DNA of 64,000 nt. Origin: Lasiosphaeris hirsuta. Its lineage: Eukaryota; Ascomycota; Sordariomycetes; Sordariales; Lasiosphaeriaceae. The position numbers and the translations under genes were made by a program. The notes beneath the pieces are model-generated. The model was given only the letters and a program-made list of their open reading frames with translations. It did no database searches and was not told the origin of the DNA. Positions within the stretch are counted from its first letter, which is position 1; each line of letters opens with the position of its first letter. This document shows positions 23,298 through 33,293 of this stretch, in pieces. The DNA lies in NCBI GenBank assembly GCA_030549175.1, contig JAUKUA010000002.1, forward strand, positions 4,526,001-4,590,000. Reading direction: 5' to 3'.

Positions 23298-24464
23298 CTA
23301 CCAGTTGTGCCAAACGGCGTAGTCGGTACCGAGAGCAAAGGTGTCAATTCGTCCAGGACCCCACGAAGCCGCTGCAGGAGTCGAGACAATGGTCCCCTTG
23401 ACCGACTCCCATGCGGTCCACTTGGAGCCATCCCACGATCGATGCCACTCAGCACTGTCAGTCCCAATGGCGTAGACGTCGAGCTTGCCAGGCGCATCAG
23501 AAACAACAACAGGGGCCGACTCAATGACACCGCCAAGAGACTCCCAGTTGCTCCAGCTCTGACCATTCCAGTACTTGTGCCAGAGAGCGTGGTCCAGTCC
23601 AGCACCGAAGATGTCAATTCTGCTGGGACCCCACGAGACAGCTGCCGGCTGTGACTGGAGCACGCCGCCGAGATTCTCCCATCCGCCCCAGCTATTTCCG
23701 TTCCACCACTTATGGTAGAGGGCGTGGTCTGTCCCGAGAGCGAATAGGTCGATGCGGTTGGCACCCCAGGAGACGGCGGATGGCTCACCCTTGACAATGC
23801 CGCCAAGAGACTCCCATCCGCCCCAGCTGTTACCATTCCACCATTTATGCCTACACGCGCTGTCAGCTTGACTTTTCCTTGGCTGTGGTCTCGGTGGGGT
23901 AGGGGATCTTACCATACCGCGCTGTCGACACCGACAGCGAAGATGTCGAGCCGGTTCGGACCCCACGACACGGCCGAGGGAGCCGACTGGATGGTACCAC
24001 CGAGGGACTCCCACCCGCCCCAGCTATTTCCATTCCACCACTTATGCCTACAAACGCTGTCAGCTCGAATTTTCCTTGGCTGTGGTCTCAGGGAGAGAAA
24101 GAGAGAGAGAGAGAGAGGAGTCTTACCATAGCGCGCTATCGCTTCCCTGCGCGAAAATATCCAACCGGTTCCGACCCCACGACACAGGGACCGGAGCTGA
24201 GTGGATCACACCACCCAGGGACTCCCAGCCGCCCCAGCGTGATCCATCCCACCACTTGTGCCATAAGGCGCTGTCGACACCGATGCCAAAGAGGTCGAGT
24301 CGGTCCTTGGCCCACGAGACAACGGTGGGCGGCGAAGTGAGGGTCCCACCGAGGGACTCCCAGCGGCCGGGAACGGTGGCGCGGGTGGAGAGGGTGGACG
24401 GCTCCGGGGAAGGGAGGGCAAAGGCCAGAGTGGCGAGGGAGAGGAGGGTTGTGAGGGGGCGCAT
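23298..24464 (-). CDS. Secreted seven-bladed beta-propeller lectin (PLL-like)
   Basis: Three exons, complement(join(23298..23850, 23913..24047, 24127..24464)), 341 residues. An N-terminal signal peptide ([18 protein letters not shown]) is followed by seven repeats of about 45 residues of the form WESLGG..S.P..VSWG..R.D.F..G.D.A.WHKWW.G..W, the blade signature of Photorhabdus-lectin-like propellers (also annotated as DUF346 repeats), which bind fucose or related sugars. Blade 7 ends in AVWHNW and the ring is complete. Both introns sit at the same codon (the Trp before HK) in successive blades, and their sequences match, so a blade was copied together with its intron. Likely role: extracellular sugar recognition in defence, adhesion or competition; specificity cannot be read from the sequence. 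Confidence 0.88.
24048..24126 (-). repeat. Intron 1 of lectin, homologous to intron 2
   Basis: This intron and the one at 23851..23912 share GAGACCACAGCCAAGGAAAA and the stretch around AGCTGACAGCG, are inserted at the same codon of consecutive blades, and differ mainly by a CT-rich expansion here. They are paralogous copies made by tandem duplication. Confidence 0.85.
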
Positions 24465-24698
24465 TTTGAACGAGTATGTATCAGAGGATGAAGGTCTGTT
24501 GTCGGATAAAGAGCGTTGATGGCTGGAGGTTGTTGAGCCTGGTGATGATGGGGATGTTCTTGGCCCTGAAGAAGGGGGGATGGCGAAGGTATTTATAAGT
24601 CATTCTTCGGAGCACATCATCGCACACCATCAGCATAGGAGTACACAAATACCAGTCGACATCGGACGAAGGACAGCAGTCGTGAGGCTGAATCGAGG

Positions 24699-24803
24699 AG
24701 GTGTGTATACTCGCGCTGTGACCACATGGAATCCCACAATGTCCATAGGGTCGCAATGGCACAAAGTAATGAGACTTTTATTACGGCGCGAGTATACCAC
24801 CTC
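24699..24803. repeat. Imperfect inverted repeat, about 18-bp arms
   Basis: GAGGTGTGTATACTCGCGC near 24699 is mirrored by GCGCGAGTATACCACCTC ending near 24803, with about 68 bp between. It could be a regulatory cruciform or the ends of a very small element; no target-site duplication is evident. Confidence 0.5.
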
Positions 24804-25634
24804 TGCCATGACCACATCGCCAGCGGGTAGCGACGGGGTATGCCAAGTTTGTGGACCCATCGAACCCCGGATTTGCCCAGATATCAGCTGCTGTGAGACA
24901 TGTTTTTTTGCCGAGTTGCTTTGAGTGGGACGGCCCCCAAGCCACAACGGCGCCAGAGCGCTGAAGAGCGAAACCAAGACAGCCTGTGATTCGGTACAAC
25001 CTCATCAACCCTTGAAATTGAACCGACCCCGCAAGACCAATGGTCTAGAACCATGGCCAACTCGCCGACTCCAAGTCGCGCCACATTCCTCCCCAGACAT
25101 TCACCGCCTCAATGGGATTGCGTATCCGTACGTAAATTCTTGAGCATTTCATATCCGATCGCTTCAGACCTACACCACTTCGGAGAAGGTTTCATTGGGG
25201 AAAGGGGTAGTCTCACAACTAGCTGGCTACTGACCGTACCCAAGATCGGGAAATTGGTAGCTCAGCCCTCAAAGGGGACGGACAGCCTCAGAGGGACCAC
25301 GGGAGGTTCCACAAACAGACAGACAATGCCCTGGCCGTCAGTCACACAGCTCCTTTTCAAGAAGGCCGCATCGCTCATTTGCTGGACTTTTCGCCAATTG
25401 CATCAAGCTAAAGGCCTCACGTGCATGCAACTGTCCTACTTCATCCCATGTCTTCACCTAATGCTCGATGAACCGAGGAACCCCTGGGTCCTGGGTGGTG
25501 TCTGCGCTACGAAGATGGTGCACAACCAGAGATTGCATAGAGGGCCAAATGTCACCACTGTCAAACTTCGTCCCTGATTCGTGCGACAATATCAACACAC
25601 CGGTGACGGTATGCAAACATGACTGTCACACCTA

Positions 25635-25882
25635 CAATCCAACCCTGGTATGTTTGTTAGCACGTGATACTCCCAGGAGGTGAGCCTGTGCTGAAGGCTC
25701 GAAAAAAGCGTTTGTACAACTTTGTAGTATAACGAAAGGCCTGCTGAAATATCAAATATGCTTTGATTGGTGCGAAAAGTGCCCTTTTTGCTGGTCGAAG
25801 CCCTTTTCAGGGCTTCAATTACCCCTTCCATAGGACCTTTGGGGGAAGGTCACGCGCTAACAGACAAACCAGGGTTGGATTG
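25635..25882. mobile_element. MITE copy A, TA-flanked (248 bp)
   Basis: A non-coding element bounded by inverted repeats of about 31 bp with three mismatches: the left arm begins CAATCCAACCCTGG and runs to GTTAGCACGTGA; the right arm is TCACGCGCTAAC to CCAGGGTTGGATTG. Both ends abut TA, the target duplication of Tc1/mariner/pogo (Fot1-type) transposons. The interior is AT-richer with short palindromes such as CCCTTTTCAGGG. It has no ORF, so it would need a transposase from elsewhere. Three more degenerate copies lie in this window. Confidence 0.85.
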
Positions 25883-25934
25883 TATTTCCGTTGATCGGGG
25901 ACGTAGGTCGATTGCACGCAGTACACCAACGAGA

Positions 25935-26245
25935 GATGCCCATTGTACAGGGCAAATTGATCCAAGTGAGGAAACTACTTTTTGGGGTCGCAGGAAGCCA
26001 GAGATGGATAGAACCCCGAAGCTATTGGTCCCGCGGTTGCGAACTCAGCACAAAGGCTTTTGGCCCCAGGCAATCACCAGCAGGTTGCACCCTCAGCCGA
26101 GCTGGTTGGGGTCGACGAAGGGTTCTCGCTCGGCTTGGCCGATCTCTTCATGAAGGCCGGGCTGCGGAACGTCGGCGTCCACAGGCGTGAGCTCCCCCTG
26201 GGCAAGAGGATGGGGGATGATATCGAACAGTGCCAACTCGATTGA
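25935..26245 (+). pseudogene. AdoMet methyltransferase-like relic
   Basis: Two frames give the C-terminal half of a TAM-type fungal methyltransferase: IEPRSYWSRGCELSTKAFG (about 25998-26060), then, after a shift, AELVGVDEGFSLGLADLF and AGLRNVGVHRRELPLGKR up to a TGA at 26243. This resembles the pattern WSRxYLESTKAFG...MxxAGFxDVxxxxxxLPLG seen in that family. No SAM-binding motif I is visible. A MITE lies directly upstream and may mark where the gene was broken. Assignment is tentative. Confidence 0.4.
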
Positions 26246-27551
26246 GCCATTCAGGCTCACCGTTCCCATGGTTTCAGGAGCCGTTTTTTCGAGCAAGTAC
26301 CTTTGCGTCAATAAATTGACACTTATCAGCTAACAATGTTTATAGAGTTGGGGGGACGACCTGCCTGCTGCGATGACGGACCATTTGGCAGAACGATTTG
26401 AAGAAGAAAATGAGAGCTGAAGGTGTGGTTCATTCGAGGCGCTGTAGGTCGCGGAGGAGAACGCCTGTAATATGAGACAAATCTGGGCTCACAAAATTTC
26501 CATTTTCTTATCACGCGCATGTGACATTGCTTACGCTGGCTCAAGGTTCGGCTCAGTCCCTGCTCAGGATTTGCTCAAGCTGGCTCATCTTTTGCACACC
26601 CTAAATACCATTTTCGGCAGGCGCTGCACCGCAACATGCTGAATTGCTTCAACCTCAGCCGAGTGGGCCCGGAATTAGTCCCATATATAAAAATGGTCAA
26701 AATGAGTCCCAAGGCCGTCTGTTCCGAGAATCAGAAAGCGAAGGATTGAGAAACGTGCTCTTGATACCCCCGGACACCTTTCCGTTGATTTTGTCACGGC
26801 AATTCTGGATCAATCGCAGTGGCTGCGGTATTCGTAGGCATATTTGTATTAGAGAACTACAACATAGAAGTAAAAAGAGGACGAGAGTGTGAAGCTTGGC
26901 GAGGTGACGGGAAGGAACCCCACGGTCCTTGTCGCACTCCATGTCACGTGATCAAGCACGTTGCTAAACACGTGATGACGACTTGGTGGCAGAGTCCGCC
27001 AAGGCCGTCACAGATTTGATGTAACTGCCATGAGACTAATAAGCGACCGCCCGGATTCCGAGGCTGAGTTGTTAAATCTATGTCCATGTCCCGTCTGGTC
27101 GGAAGGAGCGTGATCCAGAGGTTTGATTCCAACGCGGTGTAACTTTGAACGGGATACCAGGGACTGATCACTACGAATTCCCATGTGGCGCGGAGCTGCC
27201 ATATCTTCAATCTACCTCGACAGTAGCGATAACGCTACACCAAGCTTTATCACGCCACCCCCTCAGCAATCGACAATATTGGAGACACATATTCTTCCTG
27301 CTGAATCTCGTCCCCATCCACCATCCCGTTTCGTTTCATCACCTCGGTAGGTAGGAAGTACGGACACTTATGCGCGTCGCCCTCCACCCTAGCAGTCACA
27401 CGGCGACCTCCTAGAGCTCCAGCCACTCTGAGAAAAAATGCATAAACTGAGATGGTAAGAAGGCGCGATGGGTTCCAGGTGCCTAAATGAAAAACACAAA
27501 CTGTTATTTTCATAATGGACAAGTAGTGTGTGTTGAGAGCAAAAGAACTTT

Positions 27552-28379
27552 CTATAGAAACGTGCAGATGCCGCTTCGCACCTTTTTTTTGGTTGTTATA
27601 TGCCTTCCGACCGTCGTCTTCTTGACTTCCGATTTCTTGACTTCCGATTTCTTGGATTTCCTATGCTGGCTCATGTACAGCTCGAGTTCTCGGGCGAACT
27701 GAAGCTGATGGTCGGGGCTGTTCAGACCTGCTAAATATTCAAGCAAAGGTATGTGGCTCTTTCCATCGGTGAGAAACTTGAAGGTAGGTGGTGTGCCTGG
27801 CAGCAGGCTTTGGAACTCCTTCTCGAATTGGCGGTGCTTGCTCTCATGAAGTCGGTATGCTTCCTTGCTAATGAAATTCCACCGCGTTGTGACAAAAGCA
27901 ACGCGCGAGAAGAAGGCCTTCCCGCATATCGCCTTGAGGACGCAGATGTTGTCCTTGTGAATGCCATCGAACTTGGGGCTTTCGATGCTGTGAAAGTAGA
28001 TGACACCACTGACTTGCTCCTGACCCAATTCTCGTAGCTCGTTGGCGATATCTTGTAGGATTTTGAGATTCTCGTCGGTTGACTTCCTATCCGCGAGTCC
28101 AGGGGTATCAATGATGGTGAATTGCCTAGAGGACCCATTCACCTTGCGCTCGAATGTGTATCTACCGCACTTCTTAGTGGCTTGCTCAATGGTTGATTAG
28201 CTGAGACATCTTTCATGATTTACTACATGGTGGAGTGAGGACCCCAAGAATCATTCTGACCTACTCTCAACAAGACCCTTCCCAAGCTCGACATCGTGAC
28301 CTGTTGCCGCTTTGGTGAAGGTCGACTTGCCGGTCCCATGAAGGCCGATGAGCAAAATTACCACGCTGGAGGAGACCAT
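27552..28379 (-). CDS. AIG1/GIMAP-like GTPase with CaaX tail
   Basis: Two exons, complement(join(27552..28180, 28265..28379)), 247 residues; the 84-bp intron starts GTAGGT and ends at AAG, the acceptor that restores frame into TTKKCGRYTFERK. P-loop LIGLHGTGKSTFTKA, switch region GLVETTKK, G3 IIDTPGLADR, and a TTRWN motif where AIG1-type GTPases have a weak G4. There is no canonical NKxD. The C-terminus is Lys/Arg-rich (KKSEVKKSEVKK, then TTKKKVRSG) and ends CTFL, which fits a prenylated CaaX box (Leu favours geranylgeranylation), so membrane attachment is likely. It is divergent from the next GTPase gene, with a 0.73-kb shared upstream region. The 3' acceptor is non-consensus, so the splice model is inferred. 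Confidence 0.78.
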
Positions 28380-29113
28380 GAGGGGCAGCCGAAAGCGGCC
28401 GGTGCAAGTTGGGTGCGAAATGTCGGCAAAAGGGTTCAAGAACTGTTGCTGCTTAAGAGATGTTCGAAGGGTGCTCTCGAGAATAAAAGGCAAAATAGAT
28501 TGCATGCCAGCCGTCAATGTGGCACGGGAAACCCGTCACCCCAAGGGAATATGTAGAGGGAATAGATTGCGTAAGTGGGGTGAGTTTCGCGGTTGTGTTG
28601 TGGCAGGGACATGGAGCTGCGGGGTTGGGTACGAACCGGGAGTGGGAGGCACGAATTGTTCACTTTGGTGGGGCCAGCTCATGCCGCGGCCTAATGCATT
28701 CATTGGGTTTGGCTCTTTGACATGTCAGCTCTCGCGGCTACTTCATTCCTCGTGATTCGCTTTTGCAGTCAGTGAACTGGTTTCATTTAGGCTGACACGC
28801 ACTTTGGGCGCGATTCGACGACGCCCGACCACCACCGGCACCAGCCCAACGTGACCTGCTGACCAACTACGGGCTTGCACCAATTCAAGGATTGAGAAGA
28901 AGGCCGCGGGAGACGAGGAACAGGGAATGAGGGATGAAGGACGAGGGAAGGTGCGATCGAAGAAAGTCCTGCCTCTGCTCCCGTTCGACCTTTTTCCCCT
29001 TTTTCCCCTTTTTCCCCTTTTTCCCCTTTTTCCCCAGACCTCCCCCTCACGACATCTAAACGCTGCTCTTTGATCAGACTTTCGAACCACCAGACAAATC
29101 GAGACCCGGACAG
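28380..29113. promoter_or_regulatory. Shared upstream region of two divergent GTPase genes
   Basis: The 734 bp separating the two GTPase start codons must hold both promoters. A tandem pyrimidine repeat (CCTTTTTCC, about five or six units) lies at 28986-29036, 80-130 bp before the plus-strand ATG, and could be a CT-rich core promoter element. No TATA box is obvious. Confidence 0.45.
28986..29036. repeat. Tandem CCTTTTTCC repeat
   Basis: Five to six units of a 9-10-bp CCTTTTTCC repeat on the plus strand just upstream of the GTPase start. It creates a spurious Gly-Glu-Lys repeat frame on the opposite strand. Confidence 0.9.
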
Positions 29114-30245
29114 ATGGGGCCACGAATTGAAAAATCCCCACCCGAAATCCTGATCGCTCTGCTGGGAGTGACCGGGGCCGGTAAGACGACATTTGCAAGG
29201 CATGTATCCGGCAACACGGAGCTGGAGGTTGGGCACAGTATACATTCATGCAAGTTAATCCATTGCCGCTAGCCTTCGAAGTGCCATCAAAGGCTAGGTT
29301 ACTAAGCGACGGGTTTACAGGCACGCAAGAGCCAAAGCTTGTCCCTTTTAAACTCGACGGTTACGAAATTGTCTTAATAGATACGCCTGGGTTTGACGAC
29401 GACAGTCGGTCAGATGTGGAGATTCTCGAGGAACTTGCAGTTTGGATAGCTCAGAACGGGCACCTAAAGCACAAGCAGCTCGACGGCCTCATCCTGCTCC
29501 ATCCCATCACCGTGCTCCGGGCTGGCGGCGCCGAGCGGAAACGTACTCGCCTCCTGAAGAACATTCTCGGCCCACAGGCTTACAAGCACATTGTCATTGG
29601 CACCACCATGCATGAGCATCTTAACTCGGAGGCCGACATAGCCGAGCGGGTTGATGGTCGTCGACAAGAACTATGGGGGGATATGGTGGCCAAGGGCACC
29701 AAGCTCGTCCCGCATTCGAACACCAAGAAATCGGCCGAGAATATCATAAAGATGATCATCCAGATCTCCAAGGAGTCTGGAAAACTCAGATCTTTGCTGC
29801 AGGACGAGTTGGCAGGGAATCCGCGCCTCATCGAGACAACAGCTGGAAAAGACGTGAAGACACAGCTCGAGGAGGAGATCAAAAAAGCCACAGTTCAGCT
29901 AGGAGTGAACAGGAAGAAGCGCCCCACAAAGCCTCAGAAGAGGGACAAATCCGAGGCAGGCGTTGCTGCCCGGAGAGCGTGGCGAGAGTGGCGTGATGAT
30001 CAGAAAGAGCTGGAAGAGAAGTTGGACATGCTGCAGTTCCGGTTGAAACGACTAAGCTCGTTAACTGTAAGTCTAGAATTCTCGTTTCTTCCCCTGCTCT
30101 GCAACAAGAGAATTGAAGACAAATGTGACTGGTCAGTCAAGACCCAGGGGCGGTAGCTGGAAGGACTCAGCCTAAGCATTACTGACTCTTTACTTTCCAA
30201 TAGTTCAAATTCAAGAGCTTCTGGGCGTCACTCTTGGGTTTTTAG
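29114..30245 (+). CDS. AIG1/GIMAP-like GTPase with coiled coil
   Basis: Three exons, 29114..29249, 29321..30066 and 30204..30245, 307 residues. The first intron is GC-AG (GCAAGT donor), required because it alone joins GHSIHS to CTQEPKLVPF in frame; the branch point TACTAAG is near its end. P-loop LLGVTGAGKTTFA, switch GHSIHSCTQ, G3 LIDTPGFDDDSRSD, and IGTTMHEHL in place of a canonical G4. After the G domain come a basic stretch (NRKKRPTKPQKR), a coiled-coil helix (about 265-293) and an aromatic-hydrophobic end, FKFKSFWASLLGF, in the tiny last exon. It belongs to a fungal G-domain family related to plant AIG1 and animal GIMAP. It is paired divergently with the CaaX GTPase. Confidence 0.85.
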
Positions 30246-30994
30246 CAGCCTCATCCAACACTTTGCGTGTCCGCGCAGTACATGTCTGTGCACGGGACGG
30301 CTAGGCATACTCCTGGTAGAATTCTGGATCGCAGGGGTGGACTTATTTGTGGTTTCCCAACCGGAGACTAGCTAGAATGATACTTCTTCTGTTCCCCATG
30401 ACAATCGACCATGGGAGTTTTCCAATCCAACGCACCTGAGCCCGCACGCGTGAAATCTGAAATGGGTCTCTCCTATCTGGGCCACGGGGTTAGCAATTCG
30501 AAACGAATTGTGTGAGATCCAAAGTACCAACAAAAAAATCTTGTGCTGTTGGAAAGAAATTGCATCCTGTCCAGCACACTTCGTTGAAATTTTTCCTCAA
30601 CTACTTAGCGCTGCGCTCCCAGCCGGCGATGTCACCGCTTTTTTCTTCGGAGATGATTACAAGCCCATTCTAGTAGGCCAACTGCGGAGAATTTCCTACT
30701 GGGCGCGTCATACCCTTCTTCAAGCCGTGTCGTCAATAGAAAGAACAAGAAAACTCTCTACCTATGCTATCAAGTCCCAGCCTGAGCAAACCTGTTCCAC
30801 CGCTGCACATCGACAGTAGTCTATCACCAGCCTCGTTCATCTTCAGCCGTGGTCCAATTGCATCAAAATTCGCAGAATCCAGAATCCCCTCTACCGCCAA
30901 AAAGAGAAACACAACATGAAATCAAGAACAGTCCATACCCGCGTCAGGTATACCAGCGACCTCCACATCGTAATTGATTGACACTTGACCTCAG
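30246..30994. other. Intergenic
   Basis: Short gap between converging genes; a 103-residue open frame at 30508-30819 has no recognisable features. Confidence 0.5.
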
Positions 30995-32491
30995 TTAAGC
31001 AAAGTGAGGAATATTCACCGTCCAAGTAGCGATGAAAACGTTGGAGGGCAAGGAGATAAAAGTCCGAACCGTCTCGACCAAGATGAAGAAGCGAGCGAAT
31101 AGGTATACCCAGCAGAGAAGGGTGCCTCCGAAACCCAAGAGGGAGTGAAGAGTTTCTTCCTTCAAGCGCAGGATTTGACCGAGGAAACACCCGATGAGGT
31201 AGAGGAGGACGATCATGCAGGGCAGAGTGAGGATGTAGGTGCCCGCACCCCTCCAGACGATCTGCTCTCCGCGCGTGGGGAAACCGAGGTTCCATCCAGC
31301 CACGTGAACAGCTCCGAAGAGGGTGGCAGCCACGAACAGGGAACCCGCAACGCCTAGCTTCTCGCTGTCAAGTTTCCCATTGCCCTTCTTGTCATTACTT
31401 GTCTCTCCCACGCCGCCCGGCCTCACACTGCCCATCTCCTCGTCACCCAGCCTTTCATTGCCCACCTCGTCGTCGCCAAGGTTCTCTCCGCCGTCAAGCT
31501 CCTCGCTACCCGTCTCCTGCTCGCCTGACTTCTCGTCACTGAACTGTATTCGGGTGTTGGAAAGCGGCACCCCTTGGGGCGGGCAAGTGTTACGGATGAC
31601 CTGAAGCTCCTGGGCGGTGTCGAAGAGGATCACCCAGGCCGCGCTCATCTCAACCTTCTCCAATTGCTTCCTCACCGGGTCCGGGATATCGCCCTTGTAG
31701 GTCAGAATCGTCCTCGCTACCTGGACGTGCTTTGGCTTGTACCAGCATAGCCCGTAGATGACGATAGCGCACGCGGCTAGCGCGAGGACGTTGAGTTCGA
31801 GAAGGGAGATGGGGAGACGCCGTATCGCCCTGGCTGAAATCTGGATGATAGACCATGAGATCTGGCATATGGCGATAAGTTTGAGCAGCGGATCGCTTTT
31901 TGATTTGTCGCAAAGCTCATCGCGGGTGACGTTTGGCAACTTCTTGAGGCGGCCACTTTTGCGAAGGAAGATAACGTCGTCGGCCGTTAAATGGTACGGC
32001 ACGCCTCCCCTCTCGCTCTCTCCCTTGACAGACTTGTTGTACCGGATGACGAAGCCGCCCATGGCAGCGAAGTGGCCGTGGACCAGGGTCCAAGGGACCC
32101 CATCTTCGGCTGCTTTCTCCTGCAGTTCTCGTTTGACCCTCCTGGCGATACGACGTTGGTCCCAAGCAATGGAGATGATGAGCTCGGGTGCGAGCACAGT
32201 GACCAAAGCCAGCTTAGCACTCTCCCAGGCTCTCTTGAGCCCCCAATGTAAGTCGCCTTTCAGTCCCTGGTTGCGGCCATCGCGTTGCTCGGGGACGTTC
32301 GGGTGGTGGATGGTCCACGTGCAGGCGATAAAGGTAAAGAGGGAACCGCAAAGAATCTCCATAGTGCCGCGCGCGTCGGGGCTCGAGACGAAGTTGACAG
32401 ACCCGACAGGACGTGTGCAGACGGGGTCGAAGGTGGTGTAGCCCGAGCCTACAGCGACCAAAAGGCACCACAGGAGAACTTGGATGAACAT
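30995..32491 (-). CDS. Fungal polytopic membrane protein, unknown function
   Basis: Single exon, 498 residues from the Met at 32491, chosen because it starts a signal peptide (MFIQVLLWCLLVAVGSG); an in-frame Met at 32605 would add 38 residues with no such logic. After the signal come YTTFDPVC and about six to seven hydrophobic segments. Conserved-looking pieces are ACTWTIHHPNVPEQRD, DGVPWTLVHGHFAAMGGF and AGWNLGFPTRGEQI; these match a large fungal family of plasma-membrane-like proteins whose function is unknown to me. A cytosolic-looking insert of about 65 residues is Gly/Glu/Asp-rich with repeated GDEE-like units. It converges on the GTPase gene; whether they are related is unknown. Confidence 0.75.
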   Translation of the reverse strand: MFIQVLLWCLLVAVGSGYTTFDPVCTRPVGSVNFVSSPDARGTMEILCGSLFTFIACTWTIHHPNVPEQRDGRNQGLKGDLHWGLKRAWESAKLALVTVLAPELIISIAWDQRRIARRVKRELQEKAAEDGVPWTLVHGHFAAMGGFVIRYNKSVKGESERGGVPYHLTADDVIFLRKSGRLKKLPNVTRDELCDKSKSDPLLKLIAICQISWSIIQISARAIRRLPISLLELNVLALAACAIVIYGLCWYKPKHVQVARTILTYKGDIPDPVRKQLEKVEMSAAWVILFDTAQELQVIRNTCPPQGVPLSNTRIQFSDEKSGEQETGSEELDGGENLGDDEVGNERLGDEEMGSVRPGGVGETSNDKKGNGKLDSEKLGVAGSLFVAATLFGAVHVAGWNLGFPTRGEQIVWRGAGTYILTLPCMIVLLYLIGCFLGQILRLKEETLHSLLGFGGTLLCWVYLFARFFILVETVRTFISLPSNVFIATWTVNIPHFA

Positions 32492-33293
32492 CTTGGCGGC
32501 GACCGATGTTGGAGAAAGAGGCAACCGAGATGGCGCACAGATGAAGTGGAAGAGGTTGGGCATCACCCCGCGCTGGAGCTGATACCTGACAGGTGGGCAG
32601 TGCATACAAGGTGGTTTATTGGCTGACCCCCATCATCACGACCTGCAGCAGCGGCCTTTTCCAACACCATAGGCCCCACCATTGTCGGTGAGGACGTGAG
32701 GGAAGAATCAGATCCCCGCGGGAAGAAGAATCAAACCAAAAAAAAAAAAAAAATGTCGACCCGGCGCCTTTGGCTCGCTGGAGGTGCGGCAGATGAATGA
32801 TCGGGATTTCTCCGACGTGCCCTTGAAGCACTTATCGCCATCCTCTCGGACCTGGTGATGGTTGAGGCGCCGGCTTCGATGATGGGGGCTGGCTGATGGG
32901 GCCGTATGATGAGCGCGCGCTCTAGTGAGCATCTGAGAGGACACGACGCGCAGCGCAGGTGGCGAGACGCTCACCTCGCTCTTGGTTCAGACGATCGACG
33001 CATTTCCCGACACGAGACGGCCGTTGAAACGGATGCGGCTTCTGCGACCTTCTCTACGTTCTGTGCCTCACCCCGAACAAATGTAAGCAGGGGAAGGAAA
33101 GTTATATGGCTGGCTGCTTGCTCTCGTTCCTGGCCTCTCACACTGGCTCCTCAAAAAGGACGAGAACACGAGTTTAAATATGGCAAAGTAAACACGCCGG
33201 ATTACGCTATAGCAACCTGCCTTATCTGAATCCTCGAGACAATAATTTCGGACGCGCTCCTAGTATCCTTACAGCCTATCCTCTACAAGACAG
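32492..33293. other. Intergenic with poly-A tract
   Basis: Holds a run of 16 A at 32738-32753; no gene supported. Confidence 0.5.

Larger units (their letters stand above)
24465..27551. other. Repeat- and relic-bearing intergenic region
   Basis: No intact gene. It contains an imperfect inverted repeat around TATACTCGCGC (24699-24803), a MITE (25635-25882) and a methyltransferase-like relic (25935-26245). The rest shows nothing I can name. Confidence 0.55.

Noticed and set aside
22950..23836. ORFs of 234-310 residues overlapping the lectin on either strand
   Set aside because: Alternative frames of the lectin repeats give a repetitive but meaningless protein; the spliced minus-strand model explains the sequence.
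28787..29245. Minus-strand ORF with a collagen-like Gly-Glu-Lys repeat
   Set aside because: The repeat is the reverse translation of the CCTTTTTCC tandem array in the promoter of the plus-strand GTPase; the ORF overlaps that gene's first exon and has no other feature.
30508..30819. 103-residue plus-strand ORF after the GTPase
   Set aside because: No motif, no splice continuity and no composition signal; probably random.
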